DNA from: Clostridium sp.
GTDB lineage: Bacteria > Bacillota > Clostridia > Lachnospirales > Lachnospiraceae
Reading direction: 5' to 3'
Length of the DNA: 64,000 nt
Assembly (NCBI GenBank): GCA_031275405.1
Contig: JAISOV010000029.1
Coordinates: 62,001-126,000 of the forward strand
In this document: in pieces, positions 19,932-28,072 of the stretch
How the letters are laid out: the number at the start of each line of letters is the position of its first letter
How positions within the stretch are numbered: position 1 is the stretch's first letter
The notes under the pieces: generated by a model
Database searches by the model: none
Told to the model about the DNA's origin: nothing
The model's input: the letters and a program-made list of their open reading frames with translations, nothing else
Program-made: the position numbers and the translations under genes

Positions 19932-19966
19932 AGGAACAGGAGGGGCCGATGGCCCCTCCTGTTCCT
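19932..19966 (-). terminator. Terminator hairpin of the cell wall hydrolase gene
   Basis: AGGAACAGGAGGGGCC (19932-19947) pairs perfectly with GGCCCCTCCTGTTCCT (19951-19966) around a 3-nt loop. The stem begins within the stop codon of the hydrolase gene. There is no immediate T-run. Confidence 0.75.
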
Positions 19967-21038
19967 AATAGAACACATGGTTCCCGATCACCAGGCCGCT
20001 GCGTCCGTTATTGCGGCGGAAATGCGTCAGATCCCCTACGTTGGAGCTTCCGGAGATGGCGTCCTGCGCCGCCTGGATACAGCTTGCAAAAATCTTGCCG
20101 GACTCGTATACCCGGTTCACCTTGCCGCTCATGGCGGGGGTGAACTGCCCGGAAGCATAGATGACGCCGTGGATACTGTCCGGATACGCGCCGCTGCGCA
20201 CACGGTTCATCACGACGGCGCCTACCGCCAGCTGCCCTTCATAGCTCTCGCCGCCGGCCTCGCACTGGATCAGCGCCGCCAGAAGCAGGGCGGTGTCCGC
20301 GTCCGCGGTGTACTGGCCATAGTTTACATGCCGCTTCTTTTCCAGTTCCGCGGCTTCACGGGCCTTGATTTCGGCTATCGTTTCCCCGGAGTCAATCCGA
20401 AAATCCACATTGACATATTCCGCCGATACAAACCCGTCTTTTCCCTCATAATCAATACAGACCCAGCCGTCGTCCCGGATCTCCACGACCTCCGTGATCT
20501 CCCCTTTGGGCAGCACTCCGTAGACGGAAGCTTCCAGGTTCGGCTCCATACGGATCCGCAGAGCCTCGGTGTTGATCGTGGCGACCATCTTGCCCACGTC
20601 ATTCGCCAGAGCTTTGGCCTCTTCGCCAAAAAGCAGGAACTCGTCTTTCGCCCAGCCTATCATGTTGCCGGACCGCAGCTTCGTCCAGCCGTCTTTCTGC
20701 TCGATCAGCGTCCCTCCGCAGTCTCTGTACAGCTTCCCCACTTTTTCCGCGTCTTCGCTTGCCTCGCTCCGCACATTCAGAGCCGTCTTCACGCTCGCCA
20801 TCACCAAGGTGGACCGCTCCCGGGCGACCGCGGGCGTCAGGTTCAGTTCCTTTGCCTTTGCGTTGATGATTTCCGCGGTATTGGTCGCGCCCGGATCTAA
20901 AATAGCCGCCACGCCGCTGTTGGGGAAATCCTTCGGAGCCTGCTCGCCCGCCAGAACGGGCAGGCCGCTCTCCAGTATCAGGCAGACAGCCAATAAAAAT
21001 CCGGTCAGCAGGTTCCGGATCCGTTTTGTTTTTGTCAT
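19965..21038 (-). CDS. Secreted cell wall hydrolase with SH3 domains (SleB/CwlJ hydrolase_2 domain)
   Basis: A 357-aa exported protein. The start at 21038 gives a clear signal peptide (TKTKRIRNLLTGFLLAVCLI ending LPVLAG) and has GGGAGCGGGT just upstream; the longer frame does not. Two bacterial SH3 domains follow (ALNVRSEASEDAEKVGKLY; ALRIRMEPNLEASVYGVLP). A Lys/Glu-rich linker leads to the C-terminal hydrolase_2 domain (LLLAALIQCEAGGESYEGQL with the catalytic Glu, then AVVMNRVRSGAYPDSIHGVI). It probably cuts peptidoglycan during growth, sporulation or germination. It is monocistronic, with its own promoter at 21375-21403, a long leader and its own terminator. Confidence 0.88.
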   Translation of the reverse strand: MTKTKRIRNLLTGFLLAVCLILESGLPVLAGEQAPKDFPNSGVAAILDPGATNTAEIINAKAKELNLTPAVARERSTLVMASVKTALNVRSEASEDAEKVGKLYRDCGGTLIEQKDGWTKLRSGNMIGWAKDEFLLFGEEAKALANDVGKMVATINTEALRIRMEPNLEASVYGVLPKGEITEVVEIRDDGWVCIDYEGKDGFVSAEYVNVDFRIDSGETIAEIKAREAAELEKKRHVNYGQYTADADTALLLAALIQCEAGGESYEGQLAVGAVVMNRVRSGAYPDSIHGVIYASGQFTPAMSGKVNRVYESGKIFASCIQAAQDAISGSSNVGDLTHFRRNNGRSGLVIGNHVFY

Positions 21039-21374
21039 ACCCGCTCCCATCCGCCCGTTTTGGGGGGCATACGTCAAATGCAACCTTTGAAAGCGTTCTT
21101 CTTCCTTCAAACTTGGCTCCTTTCCGGCAGAAAGGATCAGCGATCCCTTCTTCACGTATCCATCACACGCGCAGGCAAAACGGAGACGGAGCAGCCTTTG
21201 CGGCCGCCCTGCTTACGCGTGTTTTATCCGAAGTCGAGTACATCCTTTCTCCGGGCCGGAAACCCTATCGGGCGTTCCGGCCGGGCGCCCCATGGGCGGC
21301 TTGAAAGATCCCTTTCTTCATATATATTACTTTTTCAATTGGTTTATTACGATTTTATTAACTTTATGACAGAT
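21039..21374 (-). promoter_or_regulatory. Long structured 5' leader of the cell wall hydrolase gene
   Basis: The transcript from the promoter at 21375-21403 would carry about 330 nt before the start codon. The leader has no gene but several possible stems, for example GGCCGGAA with TTCCGGCC and CACGCG with CGCGTG. AAGGGATC and GATCC elements occur near both ends. I tested it by eye against the ydaO/yuaA and GEMM consensus and found no match, so no riboswitch class is assigned. Confidence 0.4.
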
Positions 21375-21403
21375 ATGATAGCAAAGGATCAGCCAGTTGT
21401 CAA
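21375..21403 (-). promoter_or_regulatory. Strong sigma-A promoter of the cell wall hydrolase gene
   Basis: On the minus strand, consensus TTGACA (21398-21403) and TATCAT (21375-21380) are separated by exactly 17 bp. The gene start is 337 bp downstream. Confidence 0.8.
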
Positions 21404-21477
21404 GTCTTTGTTTTCCTTATGTTTTTTGGCATTTTGTTTTGGCATTTTGATGGAAGAAATGGTACGGAAAGACTTCC

Positions 21478-22557
21478 TCATTCCCCAAAAAACGGCAGGA
21501 TATACGCCGTCAGTTCCGCCGCCATGCCCTCCGCTTCCTGGATACGGATATGCCCTTTGGTGCCGGTTCCGTTGTTGCGGTAACGGAAATGGTGGATTTT
21601 CTCATCCGCCAGTCCATGCCGCACTTCCCCGATCGCCTTGTCCCAGCTGGGATGGTGTTCCAAAATGGTCGTTTTCAGCACGATGTGGGCGGCGGGGTAA
21701 TGCCCGCGGAGGGTACGGACGAATTCCCGGTAGCTCCTGCGCCAGAAGGCGGCTTTTTCCCCGTCATAGGCAAGCGCCATCTCGTCCACGGGATGGGAAT
21801 CGTTTTGCCCGATCGCCACGATCACCACCTGGGGCGTATAGTTCCGGAAATCCCAGGGCTTGGGTACGCCCAGATCCGGATGGTACTCGATCTTATCATA
21901 AATGTTCCAGATTCCTTTGTAGTCCGGCCCGCCGAACCAGCCTGTTTTGTCCAGAAGGGAAATGCCGCCCTGCGCGATGTCGTGAAGCTGGGCATTGCAT
22001 TTCCGGGCGGTCATCCAGGCATATGAAAAATAGCTGTTGGAAAACTCCCCGTTATGCGGCGGATCCGGCTGCCCCTCATAGTATACCGCTTCCGAGACTT
22101 CCCCTGCGGACACGGAATCCCCATAGACTTCCATCCTGCGCCGGGGCAGGGGCGGCGGCGTATGTACCGCGGCGGAGTGTTCCAGGAAGAAGCCGTGGAA
22201 CTGCATGGTATGGCAGGAATCCATCCGCTTGAACAGCACTAGCTCATGCTTCGTGTCTTCCAGTCCCCGCGCCAGGACAAAGCTTGCCGCCCCGTTTTCC
22301 GGCAGGCGGAATTTCCGCTGTACGCCGTCGATCAGCACACCGAAATAATTATCCCAGCACGACCTGGTGTTGGTCAGCGCCACCCGGACGGAAGTTCCCG
22401 TAAAGCACAGCCTTACGTAACTGCACGGGAAAACCAGTTCCGGCCCGCCCTCCTTGTCAAAATCGATCCTGCCCATATATTGCAGGCAGGGATGATCCGG
22501 GGCAATCTTTCGCTCCCCCACGATCGGGGAAAAATCATCCTTCCTGTTGATCACCAT
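21478..22557 (-). CDS. SGNH-fold carbohydrate esterase, CE2-like (acetyl-mannan esterase candidate)
   Basis: A 359-aa protein without signal peptide. It has an N-terminal jelly-roll domain (residues 10-125; YMGRIDFDKEGGPELVFPCS) followed by an SGNH hydrolase domain. EVYGDSVSAGE carries the nucleophile Ser, IVAIGQNDSHP the block-III Asn, and a late Gly/His-rich end the catalytic His region. This two-domain layout is that of CE2 esterases, which remove acetyl groups from mannan and xylan oligosaccharides. Start 22557 (ATG, immediately followed by GTG) is chosen from the GGAAGGAG site. The spacing is very short for the ATG and better for the GTG. It is the last gene of the beta-mannan locus and pairs with the second SGNH protein at 22898-24052. 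Confidence 0.75.
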   Translation of the reverse strand: MVINRKDDFSPIVGERKIAPDHPCLQYMGRIDFDKEGGPELVFPCSYVRLCFTGTSVRVALTNTRSCWDNYFGVLIDGVQRKFRLPENGAASFVLARGLEDTKHELVLFKRMDSCHTMQFHGFFLEHSAAVHTPPPLPRRRMEVYGDSVSAGEVSEAVYYEGQPDPPHNGEFSNSYFSYAWMTARKCNAQLHDIAQGGISLLDKTGWFGGPDYKGIWNIYDKIEYHPDLGVPKPWDFRNYTPQVVIVAIGQNDSHPVDEMALAYDGEKAAFWRRSYREFVRTLRGHYPAAHIVLKTTILEHHPSWDKAIGEVRHGLADEKIHHFRYRNNGTGTKGHIRIQEAEGMAAELTAYILPFFGE

Positions 22558-22897
22558 ACTCCTTCCAAATTCCGGAGCTTCGCGCGCGGCACAAAGCTCT
22601 TTTTCTCTTCTATCGCGCAAGGTTCTTCCCGGAACCTAGGGAAGCATACTACAGAAACTTGCCGAACGCCAGTCCTTTTTCGTGAAAGTCCGCTTTTGGT
22701 CATATGATTTTTTTCTTTTTTATGCCTTAACTCTTTGATCTTTTTCATCGCGGCATGATAAAGTCCATTCAGACGGCGGCGGAACCTCCGGCAGACGGCC
22801 TCGATGTCTGGGCGGTTGACGATCCTGTATAAGGTCATACGTTCCCGGCCACCCGGCAAGGACTCAGAATAGCCCCAAGCTTTCCACCCAGCCTGCC
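22558..22897. other. Intergenic region between the two esterase genes
   Basis: I see no conserved gene in these 340 bases. They contain an AT-rich patch around 22700-22740 and, next to the downstream start, a leader sequence (AATTTGGAAGGAGTATGGTG region) similar to those before the antitoxin at 55892 and the GH130 gene at 26365. The longest minus-strand frame here is Arg/Lys-rich and not recognisable. Confidence 0.4.
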
Positions 22898-24052
22898 TTA
22901 TCGCGCGGCCTCCGACACGATCACCGACACCAGATAAAACGGCACCGCGCCTTCCTCCGCCCAAGTGACCGTGATTTCAACGGTATGGGGCTTTCTTTCG
23001 CCGTGGAACAGCACGGTTTCCAGATACAGGCAGTCGCCCCAGTCCTCCGTAAAGTTCCCGTCCAGCAGCACGGCTTCCTTGCTGTTTCCGTCTATGACCG
23101 CCTGGGCAAGGCAGGCGGGTTTTTTGACCGACTTGCGATACTGGAGGGCAAGGCCGCTTCCCTCCACCTCGAAGCGGATAGACGCGCCTGTTTCGGCGGC
23201 CGACCAGCCGTTACGGAAAATCTCCGTGATGGCCCGCTGCTTGCGCCCGTCGGGAAAAAAGCCGTCGCAGGCAGGGAAGCTGTTGGTATTCTGATACCGG
23301 GCGCAGCATTCGTAGGTGTTCGGGGTAAGAGGGCGCGGAAGCGGCTCCGGGATCCCGGGCGGCGCGGGATCCGGAGGGATCAACGGTTGCTCCGAAGGCT
23401 CCTTGTCACGGTATACTTTTTCCAAAAAATAACATACCTGCCGGGCAAGCCACGCGTGGCCTTCGTCGTTGGGGTGGAGATAGTCCGTCGTAATGCTCTC
23501 GGCGGGAATCGTCCCATCCGCGACTTTCGGATAGAGGGACTCCTTCATGCTCAGGCAGGGGAGGTCATAATGCCTTCCGATCAGGCTATGCTGATCCTGG
23601 GCGCTGTCTCCGGTATCGTAGAACACGTTACACAGCAGGAACACCGCCGGTTCTCCCGGCCATTTCAAGATTTTCCGGATCAGTCCTTCGTAAGTCTCGC
23701 GGAAAAGCAGGGTGTTTTCATCATTGACGCTAAACTCCACCACTACCACGTCCGGCTGGAAGCGGAGCAGGTCGGCTTCCGCTCTTGCCGCGCCGAACTG
23801 GGAAGTGGTGCCGCCGATCCCGGCGTTATGGTAACGCACGCGGCTTTCCGGGAAATTTTTCTTCCACCATTCATACACCAGGTAGGCATAACAGGTTTCC
23901 GCACAGGAAGCCCGAGAGCCTTGGGTGAGCGACCCGCCCAGGAAGCCCACGGTGATTTCCTCGCCTCTTCTTGCTTTCCGCATGGCTTTTTGGAGCCGTT
24001 TCCAGTCCCCGCGCCAGAGGATGCCTTGTTCCAAATCCACTGTCGTTTCCAT
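22898..24052 (-). CDS. SGNH/GDSL hydrolase with C-terminal beta-sandwich, CE17-like acetyl-mannan esterase candidate
   Basis: A 384-aa protein lacking a signal peptide. The N-terminal SGNH domain has GFLGGSLTQGSRA (nucleophile Ser), GIGGTTSQFGAARAEADLL (oxyanion Gly), VVVEFSVNDEN (Asn) and DYLHPNDEGH (Asp-x-x-His). Residues about 235-384 form a separate beta-rich domain that looks like a carbohydrate-binding module. SGNH plus CBM35 is the layout of the CE17 mannan esterases described from Roseburia mannan loci, and the neighbourhood (GH26, GH130, GH5, epimerase, CE2-like) fits. Start 24052 is supported by GGGAGG. Function is inferred from domain order and context; other SGNH esterases remain possible. 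Confidence 0.7.
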   Translation of the reverse strand: METTVDLEQGILWRGDWKRLQKAMRKARRGEEITVGFLGGSLTQGSRASCAETCYAYLVYEWWKKNFPESRVRYHNAGIGGTTSQFGAARAEADLLRFQPDVVVVEFSVNDENTLLFRETYEGLIRKILKWPGEPAVFLLCNVFYDTGDSAQDQHSLIGRHYDLPCLSMKESLYPKVADGTIPAESITTDYLHPNDEGHAWLARQVCYFLEKVYRDKEPSEQPLIPPDPAPPGIPEPLPRPLTPNTYECCARYQNTNSFPACDGFFPDGRKQRAITEIFRNGWSAAETGASIRFEVEGSGLALQYRKSVKKPACLAQAVIDGNSKEAVLLDGNFTEDWGDCLYLETVLFHGERKPHTVEITVTWAEEGAVPFYLVSVIVSEAAR

Positions 24053-24135
24053 AAGAATCGTCCTCCCGTTTCCGCTGTCCCTTGCCGCTCCCCGTATCCC
24101 GCCGGCGCGGCGCTCCCGCTTGGGTTCAGGCTTCC

Positions 24136-25338
24136 TTAGTTCCCCGCGCTTCCTTCGCGCAGCCCTTCCAGCACCAGAGGGTATCTCCACTCATAGGTCG
24201 TCCGGTCCAGCAGGCCGAAGGATTCCCCCTCGCCCTCCAGAACCCCGTTATCCCACCAGATACAGGGGACGCCGATTTTTCTGGCGGCGGCAGTATAATA
24301 CCGCGCCCAGGCGGCGCGTTCTTCCTCATTCCCGTCCGCCGGCTTGCTCATCGCGCCGAACTCCCCGATGACCACCGGAATCCCTTTGGAAACAAACAGC
24401 TCGTCTATCCGCTTCATCACGGCGTCAATCTCGTCCGTGTCCTCATTCCACTGCCCTCTGCCTTGGACGTTGAGCGCAAAATCATAGGGTTCATAGGCAT
24501 GTACGGACACGATCAGCCGGGAATCTTCCGGAACCTCCAGATGGAACAGTGCTTTGCCGGCGTTCGCCCCGTAGCCGGGGATCATCAGGATCCGGTCAGG
24601 ATTATTGCCTTTCCCGGCGCGAACCGTCTCCACGAACACCCGGTTGAGCCTGTTCACCACCGCCCAGCCCTCTTCATCCCCGCCCGTCCATTCCTGGGGC
24701 GTCCCTACTTTCCGGGGTTCGTTCATGCCCTCGAAAATGAGATGTTCATCGTACTCGGCAAAACAGTCCGCAATCTGCCGCCAGACGGCCTCCATCATGG
24801 CGGCGGCCCGTTCTTCCCGGTCATAATAAGGGTCATACCAGCTTTCATGGTGGGCGTTGACGATCACATAGACGCCCTGCCGATAGGCGTAATCCACCAC
24901 CTCGCGCACCCGCTCCATCCAGCTTTCTTCTATTTGATAGTCCTCGCTGACCAGGATATGGTCATTCCAGGAAACAGGAATCCGGATCACGTTGAAGCCG
25001 GCCTCTGTCACCTTGCGGATCAGCTCCTGCGTGGTCACGGGGTTCCCCCAGGCGGTTTCCCATTTTTCCGGCCTGGAAGTCTTCAGCAGCGTCGCGCTGG
25101 TGCAGTCCAGGGTATTCCCCAGATTCCACCCCAGCTTCATTTCCGCCGCCACGGCTTGAGCCGTCAGATTTTTCATACGATCCTTCTCTCTCCCGGCGGT
25201 TCCCCCGGCTTGCGCCGCGGTCTCCCTCACGGCGCTTTCTATGCCGCCTCCCGTTTCCGGAAACAGGCCTTTCCCGCAGCCGGCGAAAAACATCAGCGCA
25301 AAAACCGCGAGAAACATCCCGCTTCCCAGTTTCCTCAC
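24136..25338 (-). CDS. Surface lipoprotein glycoside hydrolase family 5 (cellulase/glucomannanase)
   Basis: About 400 aa. GTG 25338 gives RKLGSGMFLAVFALMFFAGC, a textbook lipoprotein signal with lipobox FAGC; an upstream in-frame TTG at 25356 would add six residues. The mature GH5 domain has KLGWNLGNTLDC, ETAWGNPVTT, FNVIRIPVSWNDH, IFEGMNEPRKVG (acid/base Glu) and PVVIGEFGAMSKP (nucleophile Glu), close to the GH5_4/GH5_2 type endo-beta-1,4-glucanases. Anchored outside the cell, it could cut the glucosyl-mannosyl backbone of glucomannan, complementing the GH26 mannanase. Subfamily and substrate are inference. It directly follows GH130 in the operon, with a gap of 4 bases if the GTG start is used. 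Confidence 0.85.
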   Translation of the reverse strand: MRKLGSGMFLAVFALMFFAGCGKGLFPETGGGIESAVRETAAQAGGTAGREKDRMKNLTAQAVAAEMKLGWNLGNTLDCTSATLLKTSRPEKWETAWGNPVTTQELIRKVTEAGFNVIRIPVSWNDHILVSEDYQIEESWMERVREVVDYAYRQGVYVIVNAHHESWYDPYYDREERAAAMMEAVWRQIADCFAEYDEHLIFEGMNEPRKVGTPQEWTGGDEEGWAVVNRLNRVFVETVRAGKGNNPDRILMIPGYGANAGKALFHLEVPEDSRLIVSVHAYEPYDFALNVQGRGQWNEDTDEIDAVMKRIDELFVSKGIPVVIGEFGAMSKPADGNEEERAAWARYYTAAARKIGVPCIWWDNGVLEGEGESFGLLDRTTYEWRYPLVLEGLREGSAGN

Positions 25339-25342
25339 GCCG

Positions 25343-26365
25343 CTACCGCTTTCCAAGTTCCGCGTCCGTCTCGCTCACCGAGCTGTTTGCCTTGATATAA
25401 TCCATGATTTCGTCAAACTTGCCAAACGCCAGCCCGACATAGCTGTCCGCGGCCCCATAGTAGACGGCGATTTTTCCGCTTTCCGGGTCGTGGAGGGTGG
25501 CGCAGGGAAAGCACACATTCGGCACGAAGCCTCTTTCCTCATACCATTCCTCGGGCGTCAGCAGGAACGTCTCACAGCGGTACCGCACCCGGGACGGGTT
25601 CTCCAGGTCGAGGATCGCTCCGCCGATGCTGTACACATATCCGTTACAGGTTCCGCTCACCCCGTGGTAGAACAGCAGCCAGCCCTCGCTGGTTTCAATG
25701 GGCGCGGCGCCTCCGCCGATCTTGAGGGATTCCCACCAGTTCCCGCCCCGGCCCATCACGTGCCTGTGTTTCCCCCAGTACACCATGTCCGGGCTTTCAC
25801 TGAGGAAAATATCCCCGAAAGGCGTATGTCCGGAGTCGGAAGGTCTGCTGAGCAGGACGAAATTGCCGTTGATCTTCCGGGGGAACAGCACCGCGTTCCT
25901 GTTAAAGGGCAGGAACGGGCTTTCCGTCCTTACGAAGGTCCGGAAGTCCTTGGTCTTTGCCATGCCGATGGCCGCCCCGTAAAAATCCTGGCACCAGATG
26001 ATGTAATAGGTATCCTCCACCTTCACCAGCCTTGGGTCATAGGCATACGCCGGCATGGCGGGCTTCCCGTCTTCATCCACGAAAAAGATTTTCTCTTCCT
26101 CGATTTCCCAATGGATCCCCTCTTGGCTGTGACCCATATAAATGCACGGGATACCGTTTGTCTGTTCTCCCCGGAACACCCCTATAAAAGCGCCTTGGTA
26201 AGGGACGACGGCACTGTTGAAAATCCTTGCCACACCTTTTGCCGGATTCCTGCCGATGATGGGATTTCCCTCATACCGCCAGACGGGCGCGCCCGCAAGC
26301 CGCGACGGCCTCTCCCGCCAGGGTACGTTCGGCAGCGGCGGCGCGATTATTTTATATTCACTCAT
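25343..26365 (-). CDS. Beta-1,4-mannosyl or mannooligosaccharide phosphorylase, glycoside hydrolase family 130
   Basis: A 340-aa cytoplasmic enzyme with the five-bladed propeller of GH130. Motifs include NPIIGRNPAKGVARIFNSA, GVFRGEQTNGIPCIYMG with the candidate Asp/Glu region, AYAYDPRLVKVEDTYYIIWC, and GGGAAPIETSEGWLLFYHGV. The RIFNSAVVP start is more like GH130 subfamily 2 (mannooligosaccharide phosphorylases) than subfamily 1 (mannosylglucose phosphorylase). It phosphorolyses beta-mannosides to mannose-1-phosphate inside the cell. The 2-epimerase at 43605-44792 usually works with a subfamily 1 enzyme, which I do not see in this window. The leader contains GGAAGGAG 13 nt before the ATG. Confidence 0.85.
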   Translation of the reverse strand: MSEYKIIAPPLPNVPWRERPSRLAGAPVWRYEGNPIIGRNPAKGVARIFNSAVVPYQGAFIGVFRGEQTNGIPCIYMGHSQEGIHWEIEEEKIFFVDEDGKPAMPAYAYDPRLVKVEDTYYIIWCQDFYGAAIGMAKTKDFRTFVRTESPFLPFNRNAVLFPRKINGNFVLLSRPSDSGHTPFGDIFLSESPDMVYWGKHRHVMGRGGNWWESLKIGGGAAPIETSEGWLLFYHGVSGTCNGYVYSIGGAILDLENPSRVRYRCETFLLTPEEWYEERGFVPNVCFPCATLHDPESGKIAVYYGAADSYVGLAFGKFDEIMDYIKANSSVSETDAELGKR

Positions 26366-26449
26366 TTTGATAACCCTGCTCCTTCCAACATCAAACCATT
26401 CCCAAGACCCGGCTTTCAGACTCCCAAGCTGTCCCCCCGGGATCCGAAT

Positions 26450-26480
26450 TTCTAAGGCACGGTTTTCCCGCGCCTTAGAA
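26450..26480 (-). terminator. Stem-loop after the binding-protein gene
   Basis: TTCTAAGGC (26450-26458) pairs with GCCTTAGAA (26472-26480). It lies between the solute-binding-protein gene and GH130, so it may partly terminate or stabilise the upstream mRNA. Confidence 0.45.
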
Positions 26481-26568
26481 GTTCTTCCCCGGATTCGCGG
26501 ACATTACTGAAAATACACATCCGGCGCGTCCCGACCGGACGACTTACGTCCGCTTCCGCCTTGGCTGT

Positions 26569-28035
26569 TTACTTGAAATACGCGTCCAGCGCGTCCTGAA
26601 CCTGCTGCTTATAGGTCTCTTGGAACTGCGCGGGCGTCGTGTCGCCGCTGATCAGGGAGAGGAAGTCATACTCCACGCCCAGGTTGTTCCACAGCTCAAA
26701 GGTCTCCCTGCCGCCTACCTCAAACATTGTGTCGAAGTTCTCATCCTGTAGCTGCGGATCCTTTGCCGTCACCGCGTACCACCAGTCACCAGTATCTTCA
26801 TCGTCACGGATGGAGGCGTCGCCCTCGTACCAGTTCCACAGATCGTACAGCACGTTGTAGACCAGTTCCGGGTTGCCCACGCCCGCCGGGATGATGTAGA
26901 ATTCCCCCGCGGAGACTTTTCCGGCATTGCTAGCCGCGTCGCCGGAAGGCCCCACCGGCCACTGCACGTATACGGTGTCAAACTCCAAAGTGCTGCCGTT
27001 CTCTCCGGTATAGTCATAGTCGGCTTTCTCCGCCGCGATCCACGCGGCGATCGGGAAGAACCCGATGTTCCCCTGCTGATACTGCATCCGCATGGTCGTG
27101 CTGTCGTCGCCGCTTGTCGTGTCATAGGGATAGCACACTTTGTAGGTGTTGTACAGGTCGGAGATCAGCTGGAGGACTTCCCCGGTCTTGGAACTGGAAA
27201 GCTCTTCCTTAGTTCCGGTCGCTACGTTCGCGCCGTTGCTCATGAGCAGCTGTTCAAAGGTTTCGTTCTGGAAGCCGCAGTAACCGTACTGGTCGATCTG
27301 TCCGTCGCCGTCCGTATCCTGCGTCAGCGCCTGGCAGTATTCGATGAACTTATCCCAGGTCCATTCGCCGCGCTTATACAGTTCCCTCGGGTCTTCCAGG
27401 TTGTTGTTGTCCAGCATCTGCTTATGGAAGCCCAGCGGATAGGTGGCTTCCACGGTAGACGCCGCTTCCACCCTCTTGAGCAAGGTAGCCTTTCCGTCGC
27501 CCAAATCCAGATACCTCGCGACCTTCTGCTCGGTGAACAGGTCGCTGTCCGCCGGAAGGACGGTCTTGAGATCCAGGGCCAGCCCGTTCAGAGCCGCCGG
27601 GATACCGAAAGAGAGTTCCACCAGATAGATATCGCAGTCCGGGGAGCCTGCCAGGATGGAGTTGTTGATGGATTCCATCGTACCGTCATAGGTCAGGTTC
27701 TGCCAGTAGAACTTCCGGCCGTACTTCTCTTCGATCTTCTTGACCACGTCGAATTTCATCTGGGCCGCCACCGTACCGGAGTAGGTGGGGTCGTCCTCTA
27801 AGGACGTGTGGGAGCTGTCATAATACTGAACCCACCAGGTCCCGATCTCAATATCCCCCGGATCCTTGCTTTCCGCGGTCGGGGAGGAGCTTTCGGCCGC
27901 CGCGGTGCCGGCGGCGGGAACGCTTTCTCCTCCGGTCTGTGGGTTCGAGGCGCTTCCGCAGGCCGTCACCGCGACGGCCATGATCAGGCTAAGCCCAAGT
28001 ACAAGATTCTTCGTAAATTTTTTCCATGCTTTCAT
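26569..28035 (-). CDS. Extracellular sugar-binding lipoprotein of an ABC transporter (mannan locus, set 1)
   Basis: A 488-aa family-1 solute-binding protein. The signal is FTKNLVLGLSLIMAVAVTAC with lipobox VTAC, followed by a Ser/Ala/Glu linker. The body has LNGLALDLKTVLPADSDL, DQYGYCGFQNETFEQLL and FPIAAWIAAEKADYDY, and a Trp-rich C-terminal part (YNVLYDLWNWYEGD). It captures oligosaccharides outside the cell and hands them to the permeases at 30027-31043 and 31225-32154. The intervening triple-repeat lipoprotein is in the same operon. No ATPase is encoded locally. By context it probably binds manno- or glucomanno-oligosaccharides. Confidence 0.88.
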   Translation of the reverse strand: MKAWKKFTKNLVLGLSLIMAVAVTACGSASNPQTGGESVPAAGTAAAESSSPTAESKDPGDIEIGTWWVQYYDSSHTSLEDDPTYSGTVAAQMKFDVVKKIEEKYGRKFYWQNLTYDGTMESINNSILAGSPDCDIYLVELSFGIPAALNGLALDLKTVLPADSDLFTEQKVARYLDLGDGKATLLKRVEAASTVEATYPLGFHKQMLDNNNLEDPRELYKRGEWTWDKFIEYCQALTQDTDGDGQIDQYGYCGFQNETFEQLLMSNGANVATGTKEELSSSKTGEVLQLISDLYNTYKVCYPYDTTSGDDSTTMRMQYQQGNIGFFPIAAWIAAEKADYDYTGENGSTLEFDTVYVQWPVGPSGDAASNAGKVSAGEFYIIPAGVGNPELVYNVLYDLWNWYEGDASIRDDEDTGDWWYAVTAKDPQLQDENFDTMFEVGGRETFELWNNLGVEYDFLSLISGDTTPAQFQETYKQQVQDALDAYFK

Positions 28036-28072
28036 GGCGATACCCTCCTATCTGCCCGCTTTCGCGAGTACA

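Noticed and set aside
21039-21374. Cyclic-di-AMP (ydaO/yuaA) or cyclic-di-GMP (GEMM) riboswitch before the cell wall hydrolase
   Set aside because: The conserved core sequences of these classes are not found by eye. Only generic stems are present, so no class is assigned.
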